DNA from: Petrosia ficiformis
Taxonomy: Eukaryota > Porifera > Demospongiae > Haplosclerida > Petrosiidae
Assembly: GCA_947044365.1 (NCBI GenBank)
Contig: OX345636.1
Coordinates: 31,330,466 to 31,394,465, forward strand
Direction: 5' to 3'
DNA: 64,000 nt
Numbering within the stretch: position 1 is the stretch's first letter; every line of letters begins with the position of its first letter. Positions 1 through 12,360 of the stretch are shown here, piece after piece. A program made the translations under genes and the position numbers. The notes under the pieces are model-generated. The model searched no databases and was not told where the DNA came from. It saw nothing but the letters and a program-made list of their open reading frames with translations.

Positions 1-2
1 AT

Positions 3-1554
3 CATAGTCTCACTGTATATCTGTATTTTCATTCCATACTACCTAATGTTGTTTTCATTAATCCACAACCTCTTTTTGATCGACGTTCGGAACTAATGGC
101 CATATCTTTTGGAAGTGACAAGCACAGTGCTGCAATAGTTCTCAATCTAAAGAAGAAGGGAGTTTTCAAACGAAATTTACTTGACAGCATGGAGTTCGAC
201 AAGCAAATGTTCACAGCTGATGACTTCGTAAAGCTAATGAAAGTGTTGTTGATCATTACAGAGCTTCCAGAGGGTGTTGGGTACTTTATTCCATGTGTAT
301 TGGAGGTGGCCGATGAGCCTGATGAAGATGTTTCCAATGGTGATGCAGAGCCTCTCATTCTCACTTGGGGGGATTCACCAATTCCTAGTGGCCTATTTCC
401 AGCTCTTGTAGTTCATCTACTGGGGATCAATTCTCCTAAGCAATTTCGCTTGGGTAACGACATTTATCGCAATAAAATTACGTTAAAATGTCCAGCGCTT
501 GGGGGGACATTGGTTTTGATTGATCAGGTCATTTGGTTGGGTATATATTATTTCGGTCCTTTTGAGAACTGCTCAACCATTCGTAGTAATATCCTCGATG
601 GTATAGCACGAATCGTAGCAACGTTTGAATGGAAGAATGCTCTAGCCTCCCCGATGGAGGTATTCCAGTGCAAATGTACCCGTGTTTCTCCACTTTATTT
701 CCACTTCTGCGAGCTAAACAAGAAGTCTAGTCAACTGACATGTACAGAATCTAAAGCTCGTACACCAAGCAGCACAAAGTATCATCTCTCATGGTTTGGT
801 ACAAAAGGTAAGAATGCTGAACTCAAGTTTGAGAGTACAGAATGATAATATAATAATGTATTCAGGATTTCATTTTATAACAGTGCAGCTCACATAATCA
901 GTTTCTCTCCAGCTCCCAAAACAAAAATTCTTCTGACATGCACTAAGAAATTACTAAACATATACAAGATGGAAACATTGTTTATAATATACCACACATG
1001 TAAAAATTGTATTGAAAATATGTAGAGCTTTTCTGATGTATATTTTTTCAGATTTCAAGCTTTATGCCTCTCATTTGAAGGATGTTCTGCTTAATGATAT
1101 TTGCAATAATTTATAGTATTTGGCAATCTAATTATTAAGTATATTTGTTTTCTTTTATGATGATTGTTTTAATTATGTTTTAGATGATCACAATGATATG
1201 GAAATACTTAAGAAGTCACCTGATCGTGCAGATGTTTTCAGTTTAATCAAGTGCCACTCTGCCAAATGGGATGAATTAGCCAGGGAATTGAAAGTCCTCG
1301 ACAATACTCGTGACTCCTTAAGACGGAACATCAGATTTGTTGATGAAGGACGATTGGAATTTATTCTGAAGGAATGGATCGAATCGCATTGTTCACCAGT
1401 AACATGGGAGAACATACTTGACGTATTGTCATCAATGCGTTTGAAGAGCACAGCTAGTGAAGTTCTAAAATTTTTAAACAACCAGCAAGTGATTGACAAG
1501 TACAGCAATGAGCCTGATTTTACATCCTATGACCTGCATCGTGCACAATTTTAA
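3..1554 (+). CDS. COR-like plus death-domain protein, C-terminal part (5' end outside window)
   Basis: Two exons, 3-807 and 1184-1554. The first is open to the left window edge, so the Met at 96 is internal. The donor at 808 is GTAAGAA and the acceptor TAG ends at 1183; the join keeps frame (G|AT = Asp). Exon 1 resembles the COR region of ROCO/DAPK-like proteins: a PNVVFINPQPLFD-type motif, then FVKLMKVLLIITELP and GYFIPCVLE, then a PSGLFPALVVHLL segment. Exon 2 gives a death domain of about 80 residues (WDELARELKV, then ILKEWIES, TWENILDVL and the final helix with SEVLKFL). By family, such proteins are cytoplasmic scaffolds or kinases in apoptosis and innate signalling. Upstream ROC, ankyrin, LRR or kinase parts would lie left of the window. 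No frame breaks were seen. Alternative: an NLR-like protein with the same tail. The domain calls are from motif recall, not a search. Confidence 0.75.
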
Positions 1555-1798
1555 TGGACTACTTCAACGTACATGACTTCTTATTTCCCCTTATATATTC
1601 ATGTATTTCCCTTGTTTGTGAGTGAAACATCTAAATGTATTTAAAAGTTTGTAGTTTCTGTATGCTGCTTTAAAATTTTAATTATGAAAAGAAGATTTTT
1701 TCAATGCTGTTTTAAAATACGTGATTACTGTGATTCGCCATGTTTCCTATCCAGGTTTTGTTAATTCTTTTAACATGACGCACATACGTATGGTCATA

Positions 1799-1804
1799 AA
1801 TAAA
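1799..1804 (+). promoter_or_regulatory. Polyadenylation signal AATAAA of the death-domain gene
   Basis: AATAAA lies about 245 nt after the stop codon, inside AT-rich sequence with no competing gene. It is the first canonical hexamer after the coding end. Confidence 0.5.
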
Positions 1805-3239
1805 TGACTGCACATTACTTCACAGATGTGGGTTGTTCATTATTATAATCCTTAAAGTTTGATCACAGACTTTATTCTCACAATCGTTAAAACAGTACAC
1901 TCACCTTGATCAAGCATACTTAGTGTGAGATGATGCTCAGCAACACATGATAACTTAATTGTAAATAAATGAAGGTGCTTTGCAACTTGTGGAGCAATCT
2001 AACACTCACCTTAATCTTCCAAATATTGCAAACACAGCATTACCCAGGTGTGCAAGCAAACCTTTCTTTTTCATTTATTCTTCAAAGATCACTTTCTCTC
2101 CCACTAGAAAGCAAGTGCATACATCACACATACATCATGATGCTATTCTAACCACCTTTTAAATTTTTTGAAATGCCTTAAGCTTACTTCAAAGCCACTT
2201 GAAAGAAAGCGCCCGCAGCAATATCCAGCAAAGCATAGGGCGTTTTGTATGATCAAATGCAAACATGATGCCACGACATTAGTATTCCTCATTACTAAAG
2301 TGTAATTTGGGCTCTGGTACATCCAAAACCCAGTCAATTGTGGTAAATTGCTTTATTCTATTAATTGGACACTACATACTTCCTTTCTGAGCATCGTATT
2401 ATAAAATTACAACCTTTATATATATGAGACAAACTTGTGAACATAAACAAATATGTTATAAATTATATTTATTTCATTAAACATTCATTAAAATTGCACC
2501 AAAGAGAAGAAATATTACAAATTAACTCATGAACAATTGAGCTATATAAAGCTTTAGAAATACGGTTCAGGACTTGGAAGTTGGGACAAGGGCACCGGGG
2601 TTTGGGGACAAGAGCTAGGGTTTCAGGACAAATGTCTAGAGCCAAGGACTTGTATATAGGTATGGAATGAACAAGGTTGGAAAATGTGTATATAGAGCAA
2701 GCCTGTGTTGCCATGAACATCACTTTGTTATAAAAACCAGTTCCTTTCTTATGGCAATCATGTTATATCGCTACATGTTTGTATATATTGGAAAAATAAT
2801 TATGTTTATTAGATACTCATGATCAATTATAGTGATTCACTCACCTACAAATATTATATTCCTCTCAAATATTCTCCACAGTTATCTTATGCACATAATA
2901 TATGATATACATGTCCACCACATGACAATATGAGTAGCATGGAAGTATAAAGAGAAGAAGTACACATCCCAAGAAGAGCAATTGCCACTACTGGCAGTCA
3001 AAGGAAAAGCTCCGAATATATTTGGCTTCAACATGCACGTAAACCTGCAATTTGAATACATCTTAAAAATATTACCTGAACCACTACAATTTGCTCACAA
3101 GTCAACTGTTAGGATATATTGTAATTTAAAACTTACAATTGACAAATCTTGAAAAATTGCAGCACTTGCTTGTGGAAAGACTTTCACAATAATATAGAAT
3201 TGATGAGTACGTATGGGCTACATCCAATTGCAGAAATGT
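1805..3239. other. Intergenic, no gene recognised
   Basis: AT-rich sequence with only short random ORFs. A small G-rich stretch with repeated GGGACAAG-like words lies at about 2575-2640. No exon with matching splice sites was found. Confidence 0.5.
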
Positions 3240-3245
3240 TATGAG

Positions 3246-3387
3246 GGAGGCAGGCATGCAAGCAGGCAGGCAGTGAGCAGGCATGCAGTCAGACAGGGAG
3301 TAAGGCTCGCAGGCAGGTAGGCAGGTAGATGGACAAACATGCAGAAAGACAGAATATGAGTCAGGCATGCAAGCAGGCAGGCAGGCA
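3246..3387. repeat. GCAGG/GCATG simple repeat beside the gypsy LTR
   Basis: Irregular array of GCAGGCAG and GCATGCAA words. A reverse-complement relative lies at 19836-19960. Both arrays share the same flank (CAATTGGATGTA...CCCATACGTACTCATCAATTC in reverse complement), so array and flank together are a repeated unit rather than two independent microsatellites. Confidence 0.75.
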
Positions 3388-3569
3388 TGTTACAGTCCCA
3401 GAGAGTTAGGGTACAATGACTAAACCATAGTGGCTACACAATTACAATAAAATATGAACATGACTAATGTTTCCATAGTGGCTACACAATGACAATAAAA
3501 TATGAACATGACTAATGTTTATGACTATTGTTTATTGAGCCAATATTCTGGAGTCGGAAAGATATCACA
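3388..3569 (-). mobile_element. Ty3/gypsy LTR, minus orientation
   Basis: Matches the reverse complement of the LTR at 20047-20269, with ends TGTGATATC and ACTGTAACA (TG...CA rule, TGT/ACA inverted). It carries an internal direct duplication of about 48 bp (TAGTGGCTACACAAT... twice, about 3427-3517) and lacks roughly 90 bp present in the other copy. It lies downstream of the decayed pol at 3702-5203 on the minus strand, so it is that element's 3' LTR. Confidence 0.7.
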
Positions 3570-3701
3570 TTTTGCTTCCTCACCATGAAAGTTCGTACCT
3601 ATCAGGTGGTTTACGATGATCTCCTGATGTGTGGACACATTTGTTTATCATTAGGAGAGGGTGAAGGCTGGTCGCATGATGGAAAGAGGTCATCAAAATT
3701 A

Positions 3702-5203
3702 TCAAAACAGTGGATCAACATTAGATTCCTGAGAGATTATGTGGTGTATATGACGACGCACTATTCTTCCATCAGTTAACTTCAGTTCATAAGTCAATGG
3801 TTCAGTTTTATTTAATAACCTTGGACACTTGAACGACACTTCAAGCTTGAACTCCTTTTGATAATCAGCATGCTGAACATCAGTTCTGCAGGAAAAACTC
3901 CAGTAGTACTTTGCTGTTTTATCCGGCAATTGAAAAGAAACCTTGAGAACTGAGTCTCCAATGGTCCTGTTTGAGGCGAACACCAGCTTTACTGAGACGA
4001 AACAATACTTTTTCTAAGTTTTTCAAATGCTCTTCCTCACTTGAGCCTGTTGCCAAGATATCAATATAGGCTGTTACATGTTTCAAATCTTTTAGCAGAT
4101 TTTCCATTGTTCTCTAGAAAACTGCTGGCGCCAACGACAATCCGAATGGAAGACAGTTATATTGGAAAAGACCACGGTGTGTATTAATGGTGGTCAGACT
4201 TTGTCTCTGCTCCTAGCTTGAGCTGTAAATATGCATGCGAAAGGTCTAGTTTCGTAAATCTTTTACCTCCAGAAAGAGTAGTGCAGAAATCTTCAACACG
4301 ATAGAGAGGACAAAGAGTCAATCAGAGTTGCTTGATTAACAGTAAGACGATAGTCCCCACATACGCGAACAGTCCCATCATCTTTTACCACAGAAACTAT
4401 TGGAGCTGCCCACTTGGCTGTCTTCAGTGGTTGGATAATTCCTTCAGAGGTGAGATGATTTAGTTCTTGTTCAGTCTTTTCTCTTAAATCGAAGGGCACA
4501 GATCTTCTCTTGTAAAACCTTGGTGTGACATCAGGTTTTAAGTGTAAATCAACCTTGATATCTTTGAAAGTACCCAGTTCAAGTTTGAATACGTCTGCAT
4601 AACTTTTGAATAGAGACAACAGTGAAGGTCCATCTCCTTCAACAACTAACAAAGGTAAGTCCCAGAATTGGCCATTGTACGACACTTTTGGAGTGATACT
4701 TCCAAGGACATCAATCTTCTCATCAGAAGATGTTTTCAAGTCAACGTTTGTCACCTGCATAGGAGGAGCAATAGACCAAAGAGATAAATACGTAGAATGA
4801 CTTATGATGATCGAGATTGATGCCCCAGTATCTACTTTAAACTTAAGACGGCTACTGTTGAGAGACACTTCCACCATTTAAGGAGGAGAACTATGGGTGC
4901 TTCCTAGATTAAAAAGAGAATATGAAGATTCTTCCATGTTTACTGGAGGGGCTGGTACACTTTTTCTGTCAGCATCTTCTTCAATCAAATGAGCATTATA
5001 AGGAGATCTTCTAGATCTGAGGGTAGTACAACGGACACTGTTTCTTTTAATTCGACAAACTTTAGCAATGTGTCCTGGAAGTCATCACCTTACGAGCGAC
5101 TTTATCAACTGTTTCTAATGCTTGAGCCATCTTGAAAGCCTTAAGAGTTAAATCAGGTTCAGAAAGTAGACATCTTTGTATCCGAGAATCATTTGTTCCA
5201 CAG
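3702..5203 (-). pseudogene. Decayed Ty3/gypsy gag-pol remnant
   Basis: Read from high to low coordinates. The piece 4877-4293 has a retropepsin motif (VDTGAS, residues 15-20) followed by the start of reverse transcriptase (RRSVPFDLREKTEQELNHL, then AAPIVSVVKDDGTVRVCGDYR). RT continues in other frames through 4290-4108, then 4107-3919 (MENLLKDLKHVTAYIDILATG). The catalytic YxDD is reduced to YID followed directly by I, so one Asp is lost. RNase H and most of the integrase are missing: RT is followed almost at once by an integrase C-terminal tail (PLTYELKLTDGRIVRRHI, about 3830-3730). Several frame changes and an internal deletion make it dead. The upper end is cut by a hAT element at 5204. Confidence 0.85.
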
Positions 5204-5925
5204 CAGAGGCAGATCTATGGGGGGGGCCAGGGGGGGGGGCAGTCCCACCCAAAACTTTTGTCCCGGCCACGTTACTTTATTATGTCAACCACGTGTATAA
5301 CCAAACATACCACATTGTTTTTACAAGTGTTTTGTAATATCAGAATAATTATATATAAGATGTCAAAGCAGCTTACATTATTTGATCTGTCGAGAGGTAA
5401 GTACTACAGAATACATAATATTACATTTATATAACAATAGACTACTGCACAACATCTGGAGTGATGTTGACCTTCTTAACTTCATAACTTGTAGGTAGAA
5501 GTGTATGTAGACCTACTATTACACCTGAACCTGTCACAACTGATGATGATCAAAGCCATCCAATTGATGTTAACGAGACTGAAGTATCAGGTCCCTGTCC
5601 TTGATAAGTTTCTTTATGAGCTTAATGCAAGATTTCAAGATAGTAATCTTGTCATCATGAAGAGAGTATCAGCTCGTACACCTACATCATCAAATTTTCT
5701 CTTGTGCACTGATCTTGAGTCATTTGCTGAGATGTACGCTGTTGATACTCGGACACTGGAGGTAGAAGTTCACTTGGTAAAGATAGTTTTAGAGTCTCAG
5801 TCTACTGTTAACACGTTGGCAATCTTTAGAAGTTATCTTCACTCTTGTCAACCTAACTAAAATTGCACTTACAATAGCGGTGACTAGTGCTGAAAGTGAA
5901 CGATCCTTTTCAGCTCTCAAAAGAA
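5204..5925 (+). mobile_element. Internally deleted hAT transposon (ZMYM/TTF-type transposase remnant)
   Basis: A hAT-like end, CAGAGGCAGATCTATGG, starts at 5204 and is followed by a G-rich run. A first exon, ATG at 5360 to 5396 (MSKQLTLFDLSR), has donor GTAAGT and joins in frame to an exon from 5495 (RSVCRPTITPEPV...). After about 90 bases a deletion brings in the transposase C-terminal part: LDKFLYELNARFQDSN, then after a frame change the hAT dimerisation signature VTSAESERSFSALKRI. Catalytic residues in the middle are gone. The 3' end is cut by a TTAA MITE near 5926. Confidence 0.75.
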
Positions 5926-6423
5926 TTACGGTTGTACTAGGGGGAGGGGTAGTTGAAACTCCAATCGGTTTCTAGTCTTGCCAGCCTCTTCCTGCATACA
6001 ATCTGGTTCCATTCTGTATTTTTTGGAAGCCACACCCACCCGGGGGTATAATTATTGGGCCTAAATGTTTTCACTGATAGTGGGAAATTTTATGGTTTCA
6101 ATGAAAAGCTACAGAATTCAACTTTCTTCAGCCTCTTGTAACTATAAAAGTAAAATGAATTTTCAAAAAACGGCTCTATTCGTTTTCTCAAAATACATTG
6201 TACTTGGTGCACGCCATGATTGGTGGGCGTGGCTTTCGTGGTTTTGTACTTATTGCGATTGGAAAAATGGCAATTTTAACCATATTTCTTCAATTACAGG
6301 ACAATATAAAGCTGATCAGAAGATATGAAGGTTGCCATTACACCAGGTTAGAGTCATATTATATAATTTTCTATTTTGAAACTGATTGGAGTTGCATCCG
6401 CCCACTCCCTAGTACCACCTTAA
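5926..6423. mobile_element. TTAA-flanked MITE, copy 1 (internally deleted)
   Basis: Same family as 6420-7040 and 25786-26406. The left end is diverged (TTACGGTTGTACTAGG) and an internal segment of about 120 bp is missing. The right end TAGTACCACC runs into TTAA at 6420-6423, which is also the left target site of copy 2. It interrupts the hAT transposase reading frame. Confidence 0.75.
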
Positions 6424-7040
6424 GGTTGTAGTCTTTTCCGTGGGCGGATGCTACTCCAATCAGTTTCTAGTCTTGCCAGCTTCTTGCTGCATACAATCTG
6501 GTTCCATTCTGTATTTTTTGGAAGCCACACCCACCCGGGGGTATAATTATTGGGCCTAAATGTTTTGACTGATAGTTTATTTTCAGAAACAAAGCTAAAC
6601 ACACCCCACGGGTGGTGGAGGGGGCGGTGGGTGGGAAACAATGGCGGGTAACTTTAGTTGCTCTCTGAGAAAGATCGGAGTTTGATAGTGCCTAGAAAGG
6701 TAGATTTTATGGTTTCAGTGAAAAGCTACAGAATTCAGCTTTCTTCAGCCTCTTGTAACTATAAAAGTAAAATGAATTTCCAGAAAACGGCTCTATTTGT
6801 TTTCTGTAAATGCATTGTACTTGGTGCACGCCATGATTGGTGGGCGTGGCTTTCTCGGTTTTGTACTTATTGAGATTGCAAAAATGGACATTTTATATAT
6901 GTTTTATCAATTCCAGGACCCTATAAAGGTGATTAGAAGATATGAAGGTTGCTACTACACCAGGTTAGAGTCATATTATATAATATTCTATTTTGAAACT
7001 GATTGGAGTCGCATCCGCCCACTCCCTAGTACCACCTTAA
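6420..7040. mobile_element. TTAA-flanked MITE, copy 2 (621 bp)
   Basis: Begins TTAAGGTTGTAG and ends TAGTACCACCTTAA. The terminal inverted repeats share GTGGGCGGATGC and ACTCCAATCAGTTTC. It is exactly 621 bp between and including the TTAAs, the same as the copy at 25786. TTAA duplication is the target preference of piggyBac-type transposases, but these ends read GG rather than the usual CC after TTAA, so the family is uncertain. Short ORFs inside are not conserved between copies. Confidence 0.85.
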
Positions 7041-9327
7041 CATACAATAGAGTTATTGTTATTACATGTATTATACTTATATTTATTAGTATTTTAATAT
7101 ATATAAATTCTATTTGTCTGTTGTGAATATATACATAGGTATAGTTCTAGATCTGGGAACTTTGAGTGGTATGCAGACTTTGCATATCAATAAAAGCCTC
7201 ATCTTTCAAACAGTATACTCAGCATACCATTGATATCATAATATTAATTGGATTTTCTCTGCATATCAATGATATACATATATCTGCATAACTCTGTATA
7301 TGCAATGCTGATTTGCAGTGTTTGTTGAGTTCACCAATGTTATGAATGTAATATTAACTATGAGAAATCCATATGATCTGATGCTGGTGTCATGGGGACT
7401 ATTCAACATGGATAGTCTGGCCTTAGGAACCAGAATGGGGAGTAAATTCATCAAGACAGTATGTTTACAGTATGTGAAGATCTTTTATAATCTAATAGTA
7501 AAAATATTTGTTTTACCCTTAATGGTTTTGGAGTATATCATTATTACATGTATTAAATGATGTTTGGTAAACAGGATATTGTAAGCATTTCCAGAAGTGA
7601 ATAATGAGGGGTGGTTTAGAAAACGCCAAACATATATTTATCTTACTATGTGCTTATGCACAAGTGACCTTCTAATTAACCAGAAAAGTAGGCATTTCTT
7701 CGTTTACATATTAATGAATACAGAAACATTGCCACCAGTACATATCACGTTTGATTACAAGTTATAACTGATGAGAAAACAATTACTAGACAGTATACAT
7801 TATTGTAGATACAAGAAGAGCAGAGGAACTATGAAATAGATTTGTGGCTTTAATCACGTACATGAAATGTCATAGGTGGAGCACTGGAAAGTGATTATCA
7901 TGACAGAAAGCTGAGAGCCAAGTGCTCGCTGTTGTAGCAGCCACTACAACAGTGACAAATATTTGAAAGATGTCAAATCTCATCAAATATCAATCTGCTC
8001 ATAATTTTATGTAAGTAAAATATGTAATACACCCATATATTCATATTGGTTGGCCACAACTGTCATAAATAATTAATAGATAAAATTTTCACCGGATCAG
8101 CACACATTATTTGTACTACATTTTCAGTCAATCTGGACATGTTCATGAAACAACTTATTGTTCAAAATGTTTTGGGATACGACTAGTTACCTAGTGACAA
8201 GAGGTAATATATATCATCTACTTCTTAGCAAGCTATAATAGTACAGTCACACCATTCACTTACATTGACGACATAGAGTCTGTTGACATAGGCAAGTTAA
8301 AAAATGCTTATGTGGTAGAGATTATATTTGCATTTCTAGTCAATAAATTCTTCTACATAATGAGTATTCTTTGATTTTGTATAACAGGAATGTAGTATTC
8401 TCATTATCATTAAAATTAAAACAAAATTGATTTTATCATAGGAGGAATGTAAATACATCAGGTCTCAGCCTACTATGTGAAGTACCCAAAAGCAAAAGTA
8501 GTAATCGAAAATGATAGGAATGCTAATTGAGTGTGAATTTTTACTAATTATAACAGAAATGTTTTACAGAATATACAGTTTCATTAATAGTATATGTATG
8601 TCACCAGACTCTTTGTATCTTAAATGAAAGATATTGTGATATCAGACTAACTATGAACAGAATAGAAAGGCTTCATACACTACAATCAAAAGTGATATTG
8701 GCACTTAACTTCATCTGGTAGTGAAATAAAGAATGGGTGATGTGAGAAGTTATAATATGATTTATTATCATAAATGTTATGAATAGTTTATATGATATAG
8801 AAGAGAGAAAATGTCAGACCATCAATTATTATTGATGCTGTTGGCATGTAAGGATTCATGAAATAATGTTATATTTATATAGTCTCAAATGGTATATGTA
8901 GTATGTTGGGTGTATAGGTATTGTTAGGATTATAATTATAAAGATGTATTAATTTTCATTCAAGCATGAAATTATTGTATTCAGTGGTTTGCATAACCAT
9001 TATACTACTTTGAAAGGCTCTATAATACTATCCTTACATGAGACAAATATATAAATATGCAATAGACAATAGTTGAATCAAAATACAACAAGTAAAGCTT
9101 TTGACATACACAAGTGAATACATTCTAACAATTGCATCGATGAATGATGGGAACTAATACATTCGTTGTTCAAATTTCAAAAAATCTTCCAAAATATTCC
9201 ACATAGTTACAGGATGATTACAATAAACCATACAGTCTAGTATAACTACACCCTTTATATGGAGGATGAAAGGTCTGTTGAACAATACTTATATAGGTGG
9301 AATGTAATTAATTATGTGGAGGATATA
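7041..9327. other. AT-rich intergenic sequence
   Basis: No coding exon was recognised. The part at about 9085-9290 is duplicated at 12955-13130 (see that entry). Confidence 0.5.
9085..9290. repeat. Dispersed direct duplication, copy A
   Basis: Shares long words with 12955-13130 in the same orientation, for example TATTCCACATAGTTACAGG and AGTCTAGTATAACTACACC. The copies differ by small indels. They may mark an old segmental duplication around the ankyrin exons. Confidence 0.7.
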
Positions 9328-10509
9328 TGTGACCCGATGTGAGAAAATAGGGCTTCTGTCGCAAAATTTGAAAATTGAGTTTTTATCATACCTGAATAGA
9401 GCGTTAAGTTAGCTTTCATTTGGTATATCATACGTCCTGAACAAATATAATACGAAGGAACAGCAAGCGCTTAAACCGTTGGCACTAAAAATCTACCATT
9501 TTGAGAAAAACGCAATTAAAGTATAACATGTAGTAACATCATTAACTCCGTAAATTACCTTTGTTTATAAATGCACGTGACATTTTCCACGTGTTTGAAC
9601 AGAACAAAATGGAGGATCATTAGTATCTTTCAGAAATCTTCTTCAATCGTCATGTAAGTAACTCATTATACATGTTATAATCATTCATTATACTTTAATG
9701 AAACATTAGTTAATATTAGAATAAAATATGAAGCAGGGTTTCTTGTATGCAATCTGTTTTCTTCTGTGATAACTCTCCTATAGTGATGTAGAAAGAAATA
9801 ATATTTTTCATGTAATTTAGGGACTTACCTAGCCTTTTAGTGACCCTCTTCATCTTTAGCTGAAACATATACCTACATACAAAAAGTATATTTACTGTTA
9901 ATGTCTTATTTAACAGGTCAAGTTTATTTTCAGGACCCACAAGTTTCAAGAATTATCTGTATACAAAACACAACTAGTATTCATGAATAATTATTTCCCA
10001 TTCATGTCTTTATTTCCATCATTCACTGTTGTATATGCTTATTGATTAAAATTGTTTTGATATAATTATAATGTATTAACTTTAATTGTCAACTCACAGT
10101 TTTCATGATCACTGATATGGTAGGTATGTCCTTCAACTTCTTGATTAGTTCATCTTGCTCCCTTTCTTCATAGTTTTTACAGAGTATACCAGCAGAATTA
10201 TGTTGCCATGTTTTCCATTGCTAGGGGGTGTGGCAATAATACTGCATATGCCCGTACGTATACATTTCCGTGTAATTATTCGCGCTACGGTGAAGATGAA
10301 GTTCGATAGGGGTTGCTTTAACGGATGCTAGGGAAGCTTATGGAGCTCTCCAAGCCTCATTAAAGATATCATTTGGAAGGTTATACATTACTAATGCATT
10401 TTAAGCCAAAAAACCGTGATCGCCCATGTAACATGTAACTACACATTTTCACTCATATCTCAAATTTATAATTTGCGACATAAGCCCTATTTTCTCACAT
10501 CCGGTCACA
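9328..10509. mobile_element. 1.18-kb DNA transposon with long TIRs
   Basis: The left end TGTGACCCGATGTGAGAAAA and the right end, in reverse complement TGTGACCGGATGTGAGAAAA, are near-perfect inverted repeats of about 38 bp that extend through ATAGGGCTT(C/A)TGTCGCAAA. The flanks are TATA on both sides, consistent with a TA or TATA duplication. Inside, on the minus strand, is a short exon-like reading frame (about 10210-10098, YEEREQDELIKKLKDIPT) ending at a GTGAGT donor, and another possible small exon near 9880-9820. No full transposase was seen, so it is probably non-autonomous. Confidence 0.8.
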
Positions 10510-10736
10510 TATAATTATTTTATTACAATTACTTTCCTGTCTAAGAGGAAATCTCGTATATATTATATATTATGTAATACGACATTTACATAACTTTACC
10601 ATGTGGATTTGTGATCATGTGACAGGTTATATACATTATTAAAGGCAGCATGTGGTTAACCATGTAGTTTTATAGTCTAATTGTGGTTTTAGGTGTTGTA
10701 TTCAGATTAAGTGTTATTATTATATACGGTATATAG

Positions 10737-11041
10737 TAGGGGTTGGCAATATTTTGATTATCATGATAATCAGGAATAAGATTTCCTGTTATAATCATAT
10801 CGTCTAATTATTGCCATATCGTGGTAACAAAAATAATGATAATTGTGCCATAACTTCAGGTTTTCAGTACTATCACATCTAAATCACTTTTCCAACACTG
10901 TCTACTCTACAAATTAGAGGTATCAATTTGATTGTTGAATGAATTCTACATTGAGATGTAAGGTAGCCAATAATTGCAATAATCGTGATACTTGCACAGA
11001 CAATAATCATTGACTCATATTTTCATAATCACCCATCCCTA
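10737..11041. mobile_element. hAT-type MITE (305 bp)
   Basis: Starts TAGGGGTTGGCAATA and ends AATCACCCATCCCTA, imperfect inverted ends. It is bounded by an identical 8-bp direct repeat, GTATATAG, at 10729-10736 and 11042-11049, the hAT target duplication length. The interior is rich in ATGATAAT/ATTATCAT words and has no ORF. Confidence 0.85.
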
Positions 11042-11593
11042 GTATATAGCAGATTGGATTAATGAGTTATTGGTTATTCAGTAAAAGTCAATTTGTAAAT
11101 ACAATTAATGATTTTGGAACTTTTTAGCATCATTCAGTAAAGATTTGTATTATGTGACATGAACAAAATCATTGTACTTAATGATGTGTTGAGGCACACC
11201 TTATGTTATTAGGGTCTGGATGATACACATCATGAGATCTAGATTAGGTGAGACATGTCATCATGATAACATAAACTGACCTACACATATTATGCATATA
11301 CAATGTAAATACCAACTCACAAATGCACATACAAACACATACAAAACTGACTTACTTATCTTACTTATATGAATTAATTACTATATCATGTTATAATAAT
11401 ATAATTGAATTTAGTACGTGTCTACAAATTTTGAAGAAATCATATCTCATAGAATTTAATTTATTGAAATTACTAATACATTTATTAACTAGTTAGAACC
11501 CACAATATGGTGACAGTACATAACTACTTGTTTGGTGCAGATATATAAACACTTGATTGAAGTACAATGACAATCATATACCAACAAACTAAC

Positions 11594-11692
11594 CTCATCT
11601 GTAGCCTCTTTGTCAGCTCCATTAACAAGCAACAAATTTACCACTTCTTTCCTTCCAAATTGAGCTGCTACATGTAGGGCAGTTCGCCCCAG
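11594..11692 (-). CDS. Ankyrin-repeat exon (one repeat, 99 nt)
   Basis: On the minus strand, an acceptor ATGTAG precedes and a donor GTTAGT follows an exon of exactly 33 codons with phase 0 on both sides. It encodes one near-canonical ankyrin repeat (GRTALHVAAQFGRKEVVNLL, then NGADKEATDE). Ankyrin repeats mediate protein binding. Other minus-strand ankyrin-like exons lie upstream at 13773-13874 and perhaps 14312-14530, so this belongs to a multi-exon ankyrin gene or its remains. The 3' end of that gene was not found. Confidence 0.75.
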
Positions 11693-12159
11693 CTACATAG
11701 TATAATGAAATAGAATGTGTATTATTAATAATTGAAGTATAATTATGAATCCTAATAACAATCATTTACATAAGGCCAATGTATGTTAGTTGTATTTATA
11801 TTTCTGGTCATTCACTATATCCACAGTGTCCCCATCATGCCTAAAAAACATTAAATTTCTTATTTTGTACTATTGGATATATAACTAAGATTGTGAAAAT
11901 TATGATAGTTCATGAATTTTTACTCTATCATACTTATATAATACTTCCATAGGTGCAAAGTAGAAAGTACCACATTATTTTCTGTTCACTATACAAATAT
12001 TGTTTGAACATGATCATATATTCACACTATAGAGTACATTCCTATTGACTAGGTATGCTAATTTAGTAAACTATTAACTGACAAATGTTTCATATTTAAA
12101 GAATACTTGTAAGTACATGTATTCTACAAAAATTGTAGTTAACAATAATGCTTGTGAGT

Positions 12160-12360
12160 TATACATGTATATACATGTTTGTGTGTGCATGTGTGCATGT
12201 GTGCATCTTTGTATGTGTGTAAGTTGAGAATAAGTTCATAAACCACTGTGGAAAATATTAAAAGATATAGCGTGTTATAAATGAGATTGTGATATGTCTG
12301 TGTGTTTACGACAAAGTGATTTTTTTATGGGTGTGTCTGTGTATGTGTCTATAACCAATA
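12160..12360. repeat. TG-rich low-complexity stretch
   Basis: Interrupted TGTGTGCATG and TGTGTCTG words, a short degenerate microsatellite. Confidence 0.5.

Noticed and set aside
3126..3368. Pro/Cys-rich ORF (CLPACMPAS...)
   Set aside because: Translation of the GCAGG/GCATG simple repeat; its counterpart at 19.8 kb gives the same kind of artefact.
6420..7126. ORFs inside the TTAA MITEs (MFPTHRPLHHPWG..., MVSVKSYRIQ...)
   Set aside because: They cross the TIRs, occur on both strands and are cut by indels between copies; no transposase motif.
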